Assembly: GCA_937926325.1 (NCBI GenBank) | Contig: CALAZQ010000047.1 | Span: forward strand, 1-26,334 | Reading direction: 5' to 3' | Length of the DNA: 26,334 bases | DNA from: an uncultured Planctomycetaceae bacterium | Lineage (GTDB): Bacteria > Planctomycetota > Planctomycetia > Pirellulales > UBA1268 | Shown: piece by piece, positions 12,585-20,367 of the stretch | Numbering within the stretch: the stretch's first letter is position 1 | Layout: every line of letters starts with the position of its first letter | Notes under the pieces: model-generated | The model's database searches: none | What the model saw: only the letters and a program-made list of their open reading frames with translations | What the model was told of the DNA's origin: nothing | Translations under genes and position numbers: made by a program

Positions 12585-14078
12585 ATGCCCGGAATCAGGC
12601 TGGTTCTGCTGGGGATCGTGCTCTGGGGAGGGCTTGCCGGAAGCGTGGTGACTGCCGCTGCGGATGACCGCCCCAACGTTTTGTTCATCGTTTCCGACGA
12701 CCTCAACAACATGCTGGGCTCCTACGGCGACCAACTCGCCCGCACCCCCCATCTCGACCGGCTGGCTGCCCGGGGGGTGCGGTTCGAGCGGGCCTACTGC
12801 ACCTTCCCGCTCTGCGGCCCGAGCCGAAACTCGTTTTTGACCGGGCTCTACCCCAACTCCACCGGGATTCTCCGAAACGCCGAGATTTTCCGGCAGGCTA
12901 TCCCCGATCAGGTGAGCCTGCCGCAGGCCTTCCGGCGGGCTGGCTACTTCGCCGCCCGGATCGGCAAGCTCTACCACTACAACGTGCCGCGAAGCGTCGG
13001 CACCAACGGCCACGATGACCCTGCCTCCTGGGAGCTTGAGCTGAATCCGGCAGGCGTCGATCGGCTGGAGGAGGAGCCAGAGATTTTCTCGCTTTCGCCG
13101 GGCAGGTTCGGCGGCACCCTCAGCTGGTACGCCTCCCCCAAAGCCGATGCGTTTCATACGGACGGGATGATGGCGGCCGATGCCGAGTGGGTGCTCGAGC
13201 GGTGTGCCCGTGATCGCTCGCGGCCGTTCTTTCTGGCGGTCGGCTTCTTCCGGCCGCACACGCCCTACGTGGCACCGCGGGAGCCCTACTTTGACTGGCA
13301 CCCGGTTGAGCAGATGCCGGTCGTCACCGGCGTAGCGGAGGATCAGGCCGACCTGCCCCCGGCGGCCCTCGGCAGCTACAAGAAGGAGCAGGACAAACTC
13401 ACGGACGAACTGCGTCGCCAGTGTCGGCAGGCCTACAACGCCAGCATCAGCTTCATGGATGCCCAGGTCGGTCGCGTGGTTGACGCGCTCGATCGGCTTG
13501 GCCTCGCCGAGAACACGGTGATCGTCTTCACCAGCGACCATGGCTATCACATGGGCGAGCATGGACTCTGGCAGAAGCAGAGCCTGTTTGAAGAGAGTGC
13601 CCGGGTGCCGCTGCTGATGGTGGCCCCCGGCATCACTCGGCCGGAAAGTGTGGCCGTTGCGCCGGTCTCGCAGGTCGACCTGTTTCCCACACTGGCGGAG
13701 CTCTGCGGCGTCACCGCCCCCGACAATCTGCAGGGCCAGAGTCTGGTGCCGCTGCTGAGCGATCCTCAGCAGCCCGGTCGTAACTGGGCTCTGACCCAGG
13801 TGGTCCGTCGTGGCAGGCAGGGGCGGTTCTTCGGCTATTCGCTGCGGACGCCGCGGTGGCGGTACACCGAATGGGATCAGGGCCGGGCCGGTCGGGAACT
13901 GTACGACCACGAGGCCGATCCGCGGGAATTGACCAATCTGGCCGACGCCCCGGCCCACGCCGAGGCCCAGGCACAGCTGGCAAGTTTGCTGCAGAAGGCG
14001 GTCGCCGGCACCCTGCCGGCCGGCGGGGTCATCCCAACGGTGAAGCCGGGGGGCTGGAATATCGTGCTCCCGCCCTGA
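12585..14078 (+). CDS. Secreted sulfatase, iduronate-2-sulfatase-like
   Basis: 497 residues of the formylglycine-dependent type I sulfatase family. A signal peptide spans about residues 1-25 (hydrophobic core LVLLGIVLWGGLAG, cleavage near TAAA-DD). Metal-binding Asp38-Asp39 follow NVLFIVSDD. The catalytic motif CGPSR (77-81) has Cys77, which must be oxidised to formylglycine by a maturase not seen here. The later SDHGYHMGEHGLWQKQSLFE block supplies Asp/His metal ligands and is typical of the iduronate-2-sulfatase-like subgroup. It probably removes sulfate from polysaccharides in the periplasm or outside; such enzymes are numerous in planctomycetes feeding on algal sulfated sugars. The exact sugar is not predictable. 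The frame is open further upstream without a ribosome binding site. Confidence 0.93.
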   Translation: MPGIRLVLLGIVLWGGLAGSVVTAAADDRPNVLFIVSDDLNNMLGSYGDQLARTPHLDRLAARGVRFERAYCTFPLCGPSRNSFLTGLYPNSTGILRNAEIFRQAIPDQVSLPQAFRRAGYFAARIGKLYHYNVPRSVGTNGHDDPASWELELNPAGVDRLEEEPEIFSLSPGRFGGTLSWYASPKADAFHTDGMMAADAEWVLERCARDRSRPFFLAVGFFRPHTPYVAPREPYFDWHPVEQMPVVTGVAEDQADLPPAALGSYKKEQDKLTDELRRQCRQAYNASISFMDAQVGRVVDALDRLGLAENTVIVFTSDHGYHMGEHGLWQKQSLFEESARVPLLMVAPGITRPESVAVAPVSQVDLFPTLAELCGVTAPDNLQGQSLVPLLSDPQQPGRNWALTQVVRRGRQGRFFGYSLRTPRWRYTEWDQGRAGRELYDHEADPRELTNLADAPAHAEAQAQLASLLQKAVAGTLPAGGVIPTVKPGGWNIVLPP

Positions 14079-14142
14079 CAAGCAGCGTGGCAGCGGCCGT
14101 TCAAATCTCGGGTACGATGCGGGGCAGTCCCAGCAGCCTCAG

Positions 14143-14967
14143 ATGTCGTGTTCCATGCCGCCCGCTTCTTTCGTCACCGTTCCGCCACGTGATCTGCGTG
14201 GGCAGCTGCTCTTTCTGGGCACCGGCACGAGTGTCGGGGTGCCGGTCGTGGGCTGCGGCTGCGAAGTCTGCACGAGTGATGATCCCCGCAACTGCCGCAG
14301 CCGGACGAGTGTCGTGCTGGGGCTGCCGAGGGGCACGCTGCTGATCGACACCACGCCCGACCTGCGGATGCAGCTGTTGCGGGAAGGAATCGGCACGGTG
14401 GATGCCATTCTCTACACCCATGACCATGTCGATCATGTCTACGGCCTCGATGACATCCGGCCGATCTGTTTTCAGCGGGGCGGGCCGCTGCCGGTCTACT
14501 GCGAGCCCCGGGTCGAGGCCCGGATTCGCCGGGCCTTCGACTATGCCTTCGAGCCACCGGCCTCGCCGGGCGGCGGCCTGCCGAAGATGACGCTGCACGA
14601 AATCGGGACGACGCCCTTCGACCTGCTGGGGGTGGCGGTCACCCCGCTGCGGCTGCGGCACGGCAGCTTTGACGTTCTCGGGTTTCGATTCGGTGACGTC
14701 GCCTATTGCACCGACACGAATGAGATTCCAGAGGCGACCTGGCCGCTGCTGGCGGACCTCGATCTGCTGGTGCTCGACTGCCTGCGGGCGTCCCGGCATC
14801 CGACGCACTTCTCGATTGCCGAGGCGATCGCCGTCGCCCGCCGGGTGGCTGCCCGTCGCACGCTGTTTGTCCATATGTCGCACGAAATTGATCATGCAGC
14901 CGTGGCGGCAGAGCTGCCGGCGGGGATGGAGCTGGCCCATGACGGCCTGGCCGTGCCCCTGGCCTGA
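14143..14967 (+). CDS. PhnP-like metallo-beta-lactamase-fold phosphodiesterase
   Basis: 274 residues. The metal-binding motif THDHVDH is at 92-98, with Asp191 in CTDTNE and histidines in RHPTHFS and FVHMSHEIDH completing the dinuclear site. An N-terminal GTGTSVGVP loop is followed by a Cys cluster (Cys38, Cys40, Cys43, Cys51) that matches the extra structural zinc site of PhnP. PhnP hydrolyses cyclic phosphoribosyl phosphate in phosphonate breakdown, but no C-P lyase genes are nearby. It may act on another cyclic phosphate, so PhnP is a fold-level label. The gene lies 64 nt after the sulfatase and may be cotranscribed. The start is uncertain between 14143 and 14155, as neither has a clear ribosome binding site. 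Confidence 0.87.
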   Translation: MSCSMPPASFVTVPPRDLRGQLLFLGTGTSVGVPVVGCGCEVCTSDDPRNCRSRTSVVLGLPRGTLLIDTTPDLRMQLLREGIGTVDAILYTHDHVDHVYGLDDIRPICFQRGGPLPVYCEPRVEARIRRAFDYAFEPPASPGGGLPKMTLHEIGTTPFDLLGVAVTPLRLRHGSFDVLGFRFGDVAYCTDTNEIPEATWPLLADLDLLVLDCLRASRHPTHFSIAEAIAVARRVAARRTLFVHMSHEIDHAAVAAELPAGMELAHDGLAVPLA

Positions 14968-14986
14968 GCCGGTTCGGCCATTCAGG
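14963..14986. terminator. Candidate two-way hairpin between convergent genes
   Basis: CCTGA/TCAGG and GCCG/CGGC form a nested stem around a GTT loop with a 3-nt bulge. It contains both stop codons of the converging genes. No T-run flanks it, so termination is plausible but unproven. Confidence 0.35.
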
Positions 14987-15920
14987 TGGCGTCGGCTGCG
15001 GCGGTGAGCCCCCGCAGGATGCAATCCTTGACGGCGGCAACGTCGCAGCTGACGAGCACATCGAGATTCGGCTTCCACCGCCGGACCTGCCGACGGTCGA
15101 TGACCAGCATGCCCGAGGTCAGTTCGCCGCTGGTCTCAACGTCGGCGGCCACGGTCTGCCGGCGGAAGAGTTCCGGGTTGGTGACCGCCACCAGCGAGAC
15201 GACGTCATGGAGGTGAATGCCCTCGCTGCCGAGCAGTTGGCGGTGGGCGCGGAAGGCGTGCGGCAGCATTCGCCGCAGGATCCGTCCGGCTCGTGAGAAA
15301 GCGTCCGGCAATTGGTCGAGCATCTCAAAGCCGAAGACCACCTGGGAACTGGTCTCCAGCGGCATCAGCGTCTTGCGGCAGGGCTCCCGCACCACATGCC
15401 GAGCCGCCAGGGGGTCACAGAAGAAGTTGAAGTCGGCGGCGGGCGTTGCGCCGCCGCCGGCATGGAGGGTGCCGCCGCAGATCACCACCTCGCCGATCAG
15501 CTCGAGAATGGCCGGGTCGCGGCGGAGCAGCCGCGACAGGTTGGTCAGCGGGCCGAGGCAGAGAATCGTAACCTGTCGCGGGTTGGCCTTGATGGTCTCC
15601 CAGATCACCTTTTCTGCCGGGTGGCTGCCGTGCAGCGGCACCGTCGGCAGATCGACACCGCCGAGGCCGTCCGGGCCATGCATGCTGAAGGCCCGTTCGG
15701 GCAGGACGCCGTCGGCAGGGGCGATTCCGATCCGGGGCAGCCGCGGCGGATCGAGGGAGGCGACGAGTGCCTGCAGGTTGTTCGAGGCCCGCTCTGCCGG
15801 CACGTTGCCGCCGGTCGCCGTGACTGCCAGCACCTCCAGCCGAGGGTCGAACAGTGCCATCAACATTGCGACGGCATCGTCGATGCCCGGGTCAACGTCG
15901 ATGATCAGCTTGCGTGGCAT
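14982..15920 (-). CDS. Inosine-uridine-preferring nucleoside hydrolase family protein
   Basis: 312 residues, normal for the family. It cleaves the N-glycosidic bond of ribonucleosides to give base and ribose, usually for salvage. The calcium-binding signature DVDPGIDDA is at 8-16 (Asp10, Asp14, Asp15). TILCLGPLTN at 118-127, Asn165 in DFNFFCDP, and a late HDVV motif (His238, Asp239) fit the remaining metal and ribose contacts. No signal peptide is seen, so it is probably cytoplasmic. AGGA lies 7 nt before the ATG. It is divergent from trpD across about 170 nt and converges on the PhnP-like gene. Whether it prefers purine or pyrimidine nucleosides cannot be told from sequence. Confidence 0.92.
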   Translation of the reverse strand: MPRKLIIDVDPGIDDAVAMLMALFDPRLEVLAVTATGGNVPAERASNNLQALVASLDPPRLPRIGIAPADGVLPERAFSMHGPDGLGGVDLPTVPLHGSHPAEKVIWETIKANPRQVTILCLGPLTNLSRLLRRDPAILELIGEVVICGGTLHAGGGATPAADFNFFCDPLAARHVVREPCRKTLMPLETSSQVVFGFEMLDQLPDAFSRAGRILRRMLPHAFRAHRQLLGSEGIHLHDVVSLVAVTNPELFRRQTVAADVETSGELTSGMLVIDRRQVRRWKPNLDVLVSCDVAAVKDCILRGLTAAADAT

Positions 15921-16094
15921 GGGCCAATCCTAACGCGGTCGCTGTAGTCCGGAAACAGGCCCCAGGAAAAGCGGCAAACGACTGGGGGCGAGTCCGTACG
16001 TTTCTCGTATCATGGTCGCAGACCACATGTCCAAGGGCTGAGCGAGTCAGGTATGGAGGGCGAAGAGTTTCCACTGCCCGCTTCGAGAACCACG

Positions 16095-17141
16095 ATGAAT
16101 CCCAATCAGGCCACCGAATTGCTCGCCCGGGCCGAGGCCGCCGAGGCGGCAGGTGAGACACTCAGCCGGGACGACATTGCCCAGCTGGTCGATGCCGTCC
16201 TCGACGGGGGGCTCGAGCCCGATGCCTTCGCCGCCTGGCTGACGCGGTCGGCCGACCGGCTGCCGGTGGCGGCCGAGGTCGCGGGTGTAGCCGATGCCCT
16301 CCGCCGCCGGATGCGGCCGCTGGAGGCTGCCGTGGCCCGCCCGGTGGTCGACACCTGTGGCACAGGGGGTGACGGCTCGGGCAGTTTCAACATTTCGACC
16401 GCTGCTGCTCTGGTGGTCGCGGCTGCGGGTGTCCCGGTCGCCAAGCACGGAAATCGGGCGGTCTCCAGCAAGACCGGCTCAGCCGACGTACTGGAACAGT
16501 TCGGGGTGCGGGTCGATGCTCCGCTGGAGGTGACCCGGGCCTGCCTCGAACAGGCCGGCATCTGTTTTTGTTTCGCCCCCGCCCATCATCCGGCGATGGC
16601 CGTCCTCGGGCCACTCCGCCGCCGGATCGGCCGGCCGACCGTCTTCAATCTGGTCGGGCCACTCTGTAATCCGGCCGCTGCTACGGTTCAGGTGATCGGG
16701 GTGGGCAGGCCGGGGGCTGAGCGGCCGCTGGCTGAGGCGGCCCGCCTGATCGGCCTGAGTCGGGCCCTGATCGTCTCGGCGGAAGATGGCGTTGACGAAG
16801 TCGGCCTGTTCGCAGCGACCCGGGTGATCGAGGTGACGCCTGACGGCCTGACCGAGCGGCGGTGGACACCCGAGGATTTTGGGCTGGCAACCGCCCCCCC
16901 GGCTGCCCGTCAGGATCTTGTCGTCAGCAGTGCCGCCGCCAGTGCCGAGCGGATCGGGGTGGTGCTGGCCGGTGCCCCGGGGCCCTGTCGCGACATCGTG
17001 GTGCTCAACGCCGCGGCTGTGCTCTGGGCGGCCGGCCGCGCCGAAGACCTGCCGGCGGCGAGAGAGTTGGCCGAGCAGGCCATCGATTCGGGGGCGGCGG
17101 CGGCAACGCTCAAGCGGCTGGCCGAGATGTCACAGTCGTAA
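16095..17141 (+). CDS. trpD: Anthranilate phosphoribosyltransferase
   Basis: 348 residues from the chosen start. It catalyses the second step of tryptophan synthesis, joining anthranilate to phosphoribosyl pyrophosphate. The CGTGGDGS loop (88-95), STAAALVVAAAG helix, KHGNR (117-121) and SSKTGSAD (124-131) are all canonical, as is the GPLCNPA region that follows. The frame also has an ATG at 16053, adding 14 residues; I prefer 16095 because the family begins near this point, but neither site has a convincing ribosome binding site. No other trp gene is present, so it is an orphan trpD. It converges on the HtrA-like gene with 17 nt between the stops. Confidence 0.95.
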   Translation: MNPNQATELLARAEAAEAAGETLSRDDIAQLVDAVLDGGLEPDAFAAWLTRSADRLPVAAEVAGVADALRRRMRPLEAAVARPVVDTCGTGGDGSGSFNISTAAALVVAAAGVPVAKHGNRAVSSKTGSADVLEQFGVRVDAPLEVTRACLEQAGICFCFAPAHHPAMAVLGPLRRRIGRPTVFNLVGPLCNPAAATVQVIGVGRPGAERPLAEAARLIGLSRALIVSAEDGVDEVGLFAATRVIEVTPDGLTERRWTPEDFGLATAPPAARQDLVVSSAAASAERIGVVLAGAPGPCRDIVVLNAAAVLWAAGRAEDLPAARELAEQAIDSGAAAATLKRLAEMSQS

Positions 17142-17157
17142 GTCAGTCCTCACGACT
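17134..17157. terminator. Weak hairpin between trpD and the protease gene
   Basis: AGTCGT and ACGACT form a 6-bp stem around a 12-nt loop spanning the trpD stop codon and the short convergent gap. There is no U-run, so its role is uncertain. Confidence 0.22.
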
Positions 17158-17158
17158 C

Positions 17159-18370
17159 CTATTCAAACTGGTCCCGTGAGGCGACCGTGACCTCCAACGA
17201 CAGGGGCTGGCCGTTGCGGAAGACCCGCAGCCGGACCCGCTCGTCGGTCGGGGTCATGCTGACGAGGCTGACCAGATGGTCGTCATCGTCGATCGGTTCG
17301 CCGCCGAACTCCAGAATCACGTCGTTGGGCTGAAGGCCGATCGACTCTGCCGGCGACCCCGGCGTGATGCCGGTCACCCGGGCGCCGACCGGCCGAATCA
17401 TGCCCAGCCGGTGGGCCATCTCCAGTGAAAATGACTTGTCGAGGGCCACGCCGAGGTAGGCCCGCGAAACGGCTCCCTGTTCCACCAGCTGCCGGGCGAC
17501 GAACATCACCATCGAAATCGGGATGGCAAAGCCGATTCCCTCATTGCCCCCGGAGTTGCTGGCAATGCAGGTGTTGAGGCCGACCACTTCGCCCCGCAGG
17601 TTGACGAGGGGGCCGCCACTGTTACCAGGGTTGATGGCGGCATCGGTCTGGATGAAGTTTTGAAAGCGGATGCCCCCCTCGCCGAGGTCGAGGTCGCGGC
17701 GGCCCTTGGCCGAGACGATGCCGAGCGTCACCGAGTGGGCCAGGCCGAAGGGGCTGCCGATGGCGAGCACCATGTCGCCGATCTGGACGCCGTCACGGGG
17801 GGAGAGCCGGGCGGTGGGCAGGCCCTCCTCGTCGAGCAGCATCACCCCGATGTCGGTGTCGGCGTCGGTCCAGACCCGGGCCGGCCGAATTTCGCGGCCG
17901 TCGTCGAGCCGGATCGTAATGTTGTCGAGTTCGGCCCGGTGGATGACATGCCGGTTGGTGATGACGACCGTCTGACCGGCAAGCTGGGTGATCACGCCAG
18001 AGCCGGCCTCTTCCTCGTCTTCCCGGGTTGTCCGGCCCCGACGGCTGGTTTTGCGGGCGTCGATGTGGACAACCGCCGGACGTAACAGCAGCGAGAGCCG
18101 CCGCAGCTGGGCCCCTTGCCGCTCGAACTCCCGGGCATCGCGGGCCACCTCATCGTAGAGGCGTTCCCGTTCGTCAGCGGAAAGTCGGTTGCCGCTGAAG
18201 GGATCGATCCGTTCAGCCCGACCGACGGCTGCCGGTTGGATCGGTCGTAACGACGTTGCCGGTTCTTCGGCAAGGGCGATACCGCTGGCCAGCAGCAGGC
18301 TCCCGAAACTCCACACGGCCGCTCGTTTGGGGCGGTGGCCCTGCAGTCTGCCTGTTTGTCTCGCTGCCAT
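17159..18370 (-). CDS. HtrA/DegP-type trypsin-like serine protease with one PDZ domain
   Basis: 403 residues. An N-terminal Arg/Lys-rich segment and hydrophobic core (VWSFGSLLLASGIALA) end at a likely signal peptidase site before EEP, so the enzyme is periplasmic. The catalytic triad is complete: His141 in TNRHVIH, Asp173 in DTDIGVM, Ser251 in GNSGGPL. One PDZ domain covers about 300-395. It most likely degrades or refolds damaged envelope proteins. An acidic/basic insert (residues about 107-123, TSRRGRTTREDEEE) lies just before the first protease strand. The ATG at 18370 is supported by AGGAAGG six bases upstream; another ATG at 18394 is possible. It lies 97 nt after the zinc-finger gene. 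Confidence 0.94.
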   Translation of the reverse strand: MAARQTGRLQGHRPKRAAVWSFGSLLLASGIALAEEPATSLRPIQPAAVGRAERIDPFSGNRLSADERERLYDEVARDAREFERQGAQLRRLSLLLRPAVVHIDARKTSRRGRTTREDEEEAGSGVITQLAGQTVVITNRHVIHRAELDNITIRLDDGREIRPARVWTDADTDIGVMLLDEEGLPTARLSPRDGVQIGDMVLAIGSPFGLAHSVTLGIVSAKGRRDLDLGEGGIRFQNFIQTDAAINPGNSGGPLVNLRGEVVGLNTCIASNSGGNEGIGFAIPISMVMFVARQLVEQGAVSRAYLGVALDKSFSLEMAHRLGMIRPVGARVTGITPGSPAESIGLQPNDVILEFGGEPIDDDDHLVSLVSMTPTDERVRLRVFRNGQPLSLEVTVASRDQFE

Positions 18371-18376
18371 GGCCCG

Positions 18377-18383
18377 CCTTCCT
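18377..18383 (-). promoter_or_regulatory. Ribosome binding site of the HtrA-like gene
   Basis: AGGAAGG with a 6-nt spacer to the ATG at 18370. It decides this start over the ATG 24 nt upstream. Confidence 0.7.
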
Positions 18384-18467
18384 CTCCGCGTCATGCTGCT
18401 GCCACCCGGAAGTATACCTCCGGGAACAGGGTGAAGCGGACTTCGGCAACCGGGGCAGCCGGCCTGG

Positions 18468-18857
18468 TCAGGAACTGACACGGCCCGATTCGGTGGCGAA
18501 CCGTGCCCCTTGATCCTCCAGTTCCCGCTGGCAGCCGATGCACATCGTGGCATACGGCAGAGCCTGGAGGCGAGCCAGAGGAATTTTGCCGCCGCAGACC
18601 TCGCAGGTGCCGTAGCTGCCTTCTTTCATTCGCTCGAGGGCGGTTTCAATCGAGCCGAGTTCCCGGGCCTCGACCTCTGCGAGTTGCGAGCTGATCTCAT
18701 CCTGGGCGGTATCGACGGCCGCGTCGATCACGTCCCCCGGCGATTCGCTGCGGAGTTCCCGCAGCAGCGTCAGGTCTCCGGCCAAGGCCCGCCGCAGCGC
18801 GTCTCGCCGCCGGACCAAGATGGCATGGAGGTTCAAAAGTGCGTCTTTTCGAGCCAT
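18468..18857 (-). CDS. DksA/TraR-family C4 zinc-finger protein
   Basis: 129 residues. The N-terminal two thirds (about 5-75) are helical and charged, as in the coiled coil that DksA inserts into the RNA polymerase secondary channel. The zinc finger has Cys85, Cys88, Cys106 and Cys109, with CEVCGGKIPLARLQALP between the pairs, the classic family pattern. It probably modulates transcription, perhaps with ppGpp. The acidic coiled-coil tip residues of E. coli DksA (DxxDxA) are approximated by DVIDAAVDTAQDE at 42-54, so activity on the polymerase is possible. A very strong GGAGGAGGAA precedes the ATG, which rules out the longer reading frame. It is upstream of, and probably cotranscribed with, the protease. 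Confidence 0.9.
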   Translation of the reverse strand: MARKDALLNLHAILVRRRDALRRALAGDLTLLRELRSESPGDVIDAAVDTAQDEISSQLAEVEARELGSIETALERMKEGSYGTCEVCGGKIPLARLQALPYATMCIGCQRELEDQGARFATESGRVSS

Positions 18858-18864
18858 GGTGCTG

Positions 18865-18874
18865 TTCCTCCTCC
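18865..18874 (-). promoter_or_regulatory. Strong ribosome binding site of the DksA/TraR-like gene
   Basis: GGAGGAGGAA 7 nt before the ATG at 18857, the strongest such site in the window. It decides the start and suggests high expression. Confidence 0.8.
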
Positions 18875-19076
18875 ACCCGACGACGCAGCGGCTCGAAGGA
18901 GACACTGCCGCCAGGCGCATCAAATGATACGGGGCTGGCACCGGTTTGGTTTTGCCGCCGGTTCATTTTTTTCGATCGCTGCTGAGAAACCGGCGTTTTT
19001 CGCCTTTTCTCCCGCTCCAACCCTCTCGGCACTCGTCTTGCTCATCGGCATTGGCTGGCCCGGACTGTCGCGTGCA

Positions 19077-19090
19077 GCCGGCTGGCCGGC
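19077..19090 (-). terminator. GC-rich hairpin after the beta-propeller gene
   Basis: GCCGG/CCGGC, 5 bp around a 4-nt loop, starts 2 nt after the stop codon at 19093. It marks the likely end of the five-gene minus-strand block, though a U-run is lacking. Confidence 0.35.
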
Positions 19091-19092
19091 AT

Positions 19093-20367
19093 TCAGCGGC
19101 CAGAGTTCCCAGTTCCCCGCACAGGTCCGGAACGGAAGCACCAGACGGTACCGTCCTCGGAGGCCAGCACGAGCCGGTCGGAGACGACGGCGGCCGACCC
19201 GGCAAAACTGCCACCGGCATCGAATTCCCAGCAGGGTTTGCCGTCGCTCAGCCGCAACAGCGAGATGCGGCCTGCCGTGTCGGGAACCACGGCGACCTCG
19301 ATCGGCTCGGTACCAGAGACTGCGTCACCCACCGCTGAGATCACGATCGGCGAGGCATCGACTCGTCCCCGCAGGGGGTGCCGCCAGCGACGACTGCCAT
19401 CGGCAACGGCAAAGGCTTCCACGACCCGGCCCCGGGAGCCGACCACGACCAGGCCTCCGGCAACGGCGGCACTGGAGCGATAGGCCAGTCCATTGGCGGC
19501 CGGTTGGTGGTCCCAGACCACTTTTCCAGTGACGAAATCGATGGCGAAGAATCGTCCCCCTTCGGTGCCGAAGAAGACTTTTGTTCCAGCCACCGCCGGT
19601 GTCGTGCCGGTGGGCCCACCCAGCTGCACCTCGGCCGCTGCCTTGCCGGTATCGACGGCGATGATGTGCAGCTTGCCGTCGCAGCCGGCCAGAAATGCTC
19701 GTTCTCCCTCAGGACTGGTGCCGACGGTCGGTGAGCAGCGGATCTGGTCGGCAATCTCGTGTGACCACACAGTCGCGCCATCAGCCAGCCGGAGGCACCG
19801 CAGCGTGGCGTCCTGCGAGCCAACGAGTACGAGGGGAGGCTCACGATTGGCCAGGATCGTCGGGCCGCCGGAGATTTCGCCGGTCGTCTCGGCGGTCCAA
19901 ACAATGTTGCCGGTGCCCCGGTCGAACGCCCTGATCATGCCGAGGTCGTCACCAACGACCACGAAGGGAAAAGCCTCGAGCGTCGAGACGGCCGCTGCTG
20001 ACGGAAAGCCCGAGTCGGCTGACCGGTATTCCCAGCGGGTTTCACCGGTGTCGAGTGAGAGGGCCAGAAACCCTCCGTCGAGGTCGCCCAGGTAGATCGT
20101 GCCCGCAGCGATCACCGGCGTAGCGGTGAAGGAGCGGCCCTCAAACTGCCGCTGCCAGTGCTCCACCAGTGGCAGCGTCAGCGTGACGCTTGAGCGGCCA
20201 GTGCCGGCGGGAGTGCCGCGAAAGACCGGCCAGGCGTGCGGACCAGCGGCAGTCTCCCCTGCCGGTTCAGCAGCAGCGATCGGCCCCAGCCAGCTCGGCA
20301 ACACGATCGCGATCAGCATGAGTCGGCCTGGCAGCCACCAGCTGTTGGTGTGAGGGCGATGCTGCAT
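19093..20367 (-). CDS. Exported PQQ-like beta-propeller repeat protein
   Basis: 424 residues. A signal peptide is visible (hydrophobic LMLIAIVLPSWLGPIAAA, cleavage near residue 33). Eight repeats follow, each with a strand such as VFFGTEGG and a closing D-x-x-T/D-G-x-x-x-W turn (for example DTGETRW, GTGNIVW, ADGATVW, VTGKVVW, ADGSRRW, SDGKPCW), so an eight-bladed propeller is likely. I see no evidence that it binds PQQ or is an enzyme; such folds often act as scaffolds, as in BamB. The ATG shares one base with the stop of the alcohol dehydrogenase gene (TGATG), so the two are translationally coupled. That ties an exported protein to a cytoplasmic oxidoreductase, which is odd. Confidence 0.88.
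   Translation of the reverse strand: MQHRPHTNSWWLPGRLMLIAIVLPSWLGPIAAAEPAGETAAGPHAWPVFRGTPAGTGRSSVTLTLPLVEHWQRQFEGRSFTATPVIAAGTIYLGDLDGGFLALSLDTGETRWEYRSADSGFPSAAAVSTLEAFPFVVVGDDLGMIRAFDRGTGNIVWTAETTGEISGGPTILANREPPLVLVGSQDATLRCLRLADGATVWSHEIADQIRCSPTVGTSPEGERAFLAGCDGKLHIIAVDTGKAAAEVQLGGPTGTTPAVAGTKVFFGTEGGRFFAIDFVTGKVVWDHQPAANGLAYRSSAAVAGGLVVVGSRGRVVEAFAVADGSRRWRHPLRGRVDASPIVISAVGDAVSGTEPIEVAVVPDTAGRISLLRLSDGKPCWEFDAGGSFAGSAAVVSDRLVLASEDGTVWCFRSGPVRGTGNSGR

Larger units (their letters stand above)
18858..19092. other. Intergenic region between the beta-propeller gene and the DksA-like gene
   Basis: No coding frame is convincing here. Besides the hairpin after the beta-propeller gene and the DksA-like ribosome binding site, it holds an inverted repeat GCCGGTT (18957-18963)/AACCGGC (18988-18994) and a small GGCG-T5-CGCC palindrome (18992-19004). 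The DksA-like promoter should lie here, but I could not pick out the boxes. Confidence 0.4.

Noticed and set aside
12495..14081. 528-codon open frame on the minus strand opposite the sulfatase
   Set aside because: The sulfatase on the other strand has a full set of catalytic motifs and a signal peptide; the antisense product has none.
14101..15078. 325-codon minus-strand open frame opposite the PhnP-like gene
   Set aside because: It covers the metal-binding gene in antisense and has low-complexity Arg/Gly/Pro composition.
16053..16094. Longer N-terminus for TrpD from the ATG at 16053
   Set aside because: The extra 14 residues have no family counterpart; kept only as an alternative because neither start has a clear ribosome binding site.
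18992..19004. Plus-strand intrinsic terminator (GGCG-T5-CGCC then TTTT)
   Set aside because: No plus-strand gene reads into it, and a 4-bp stem is too short to call.
19093..20367. PQQ-dependent alcohol dehydrogenase
   Set aside because: It is only propeller repeats; the usual length of about 600 residues, the haem domain and the vicinal-cysteine active site of such enzymes are absent.
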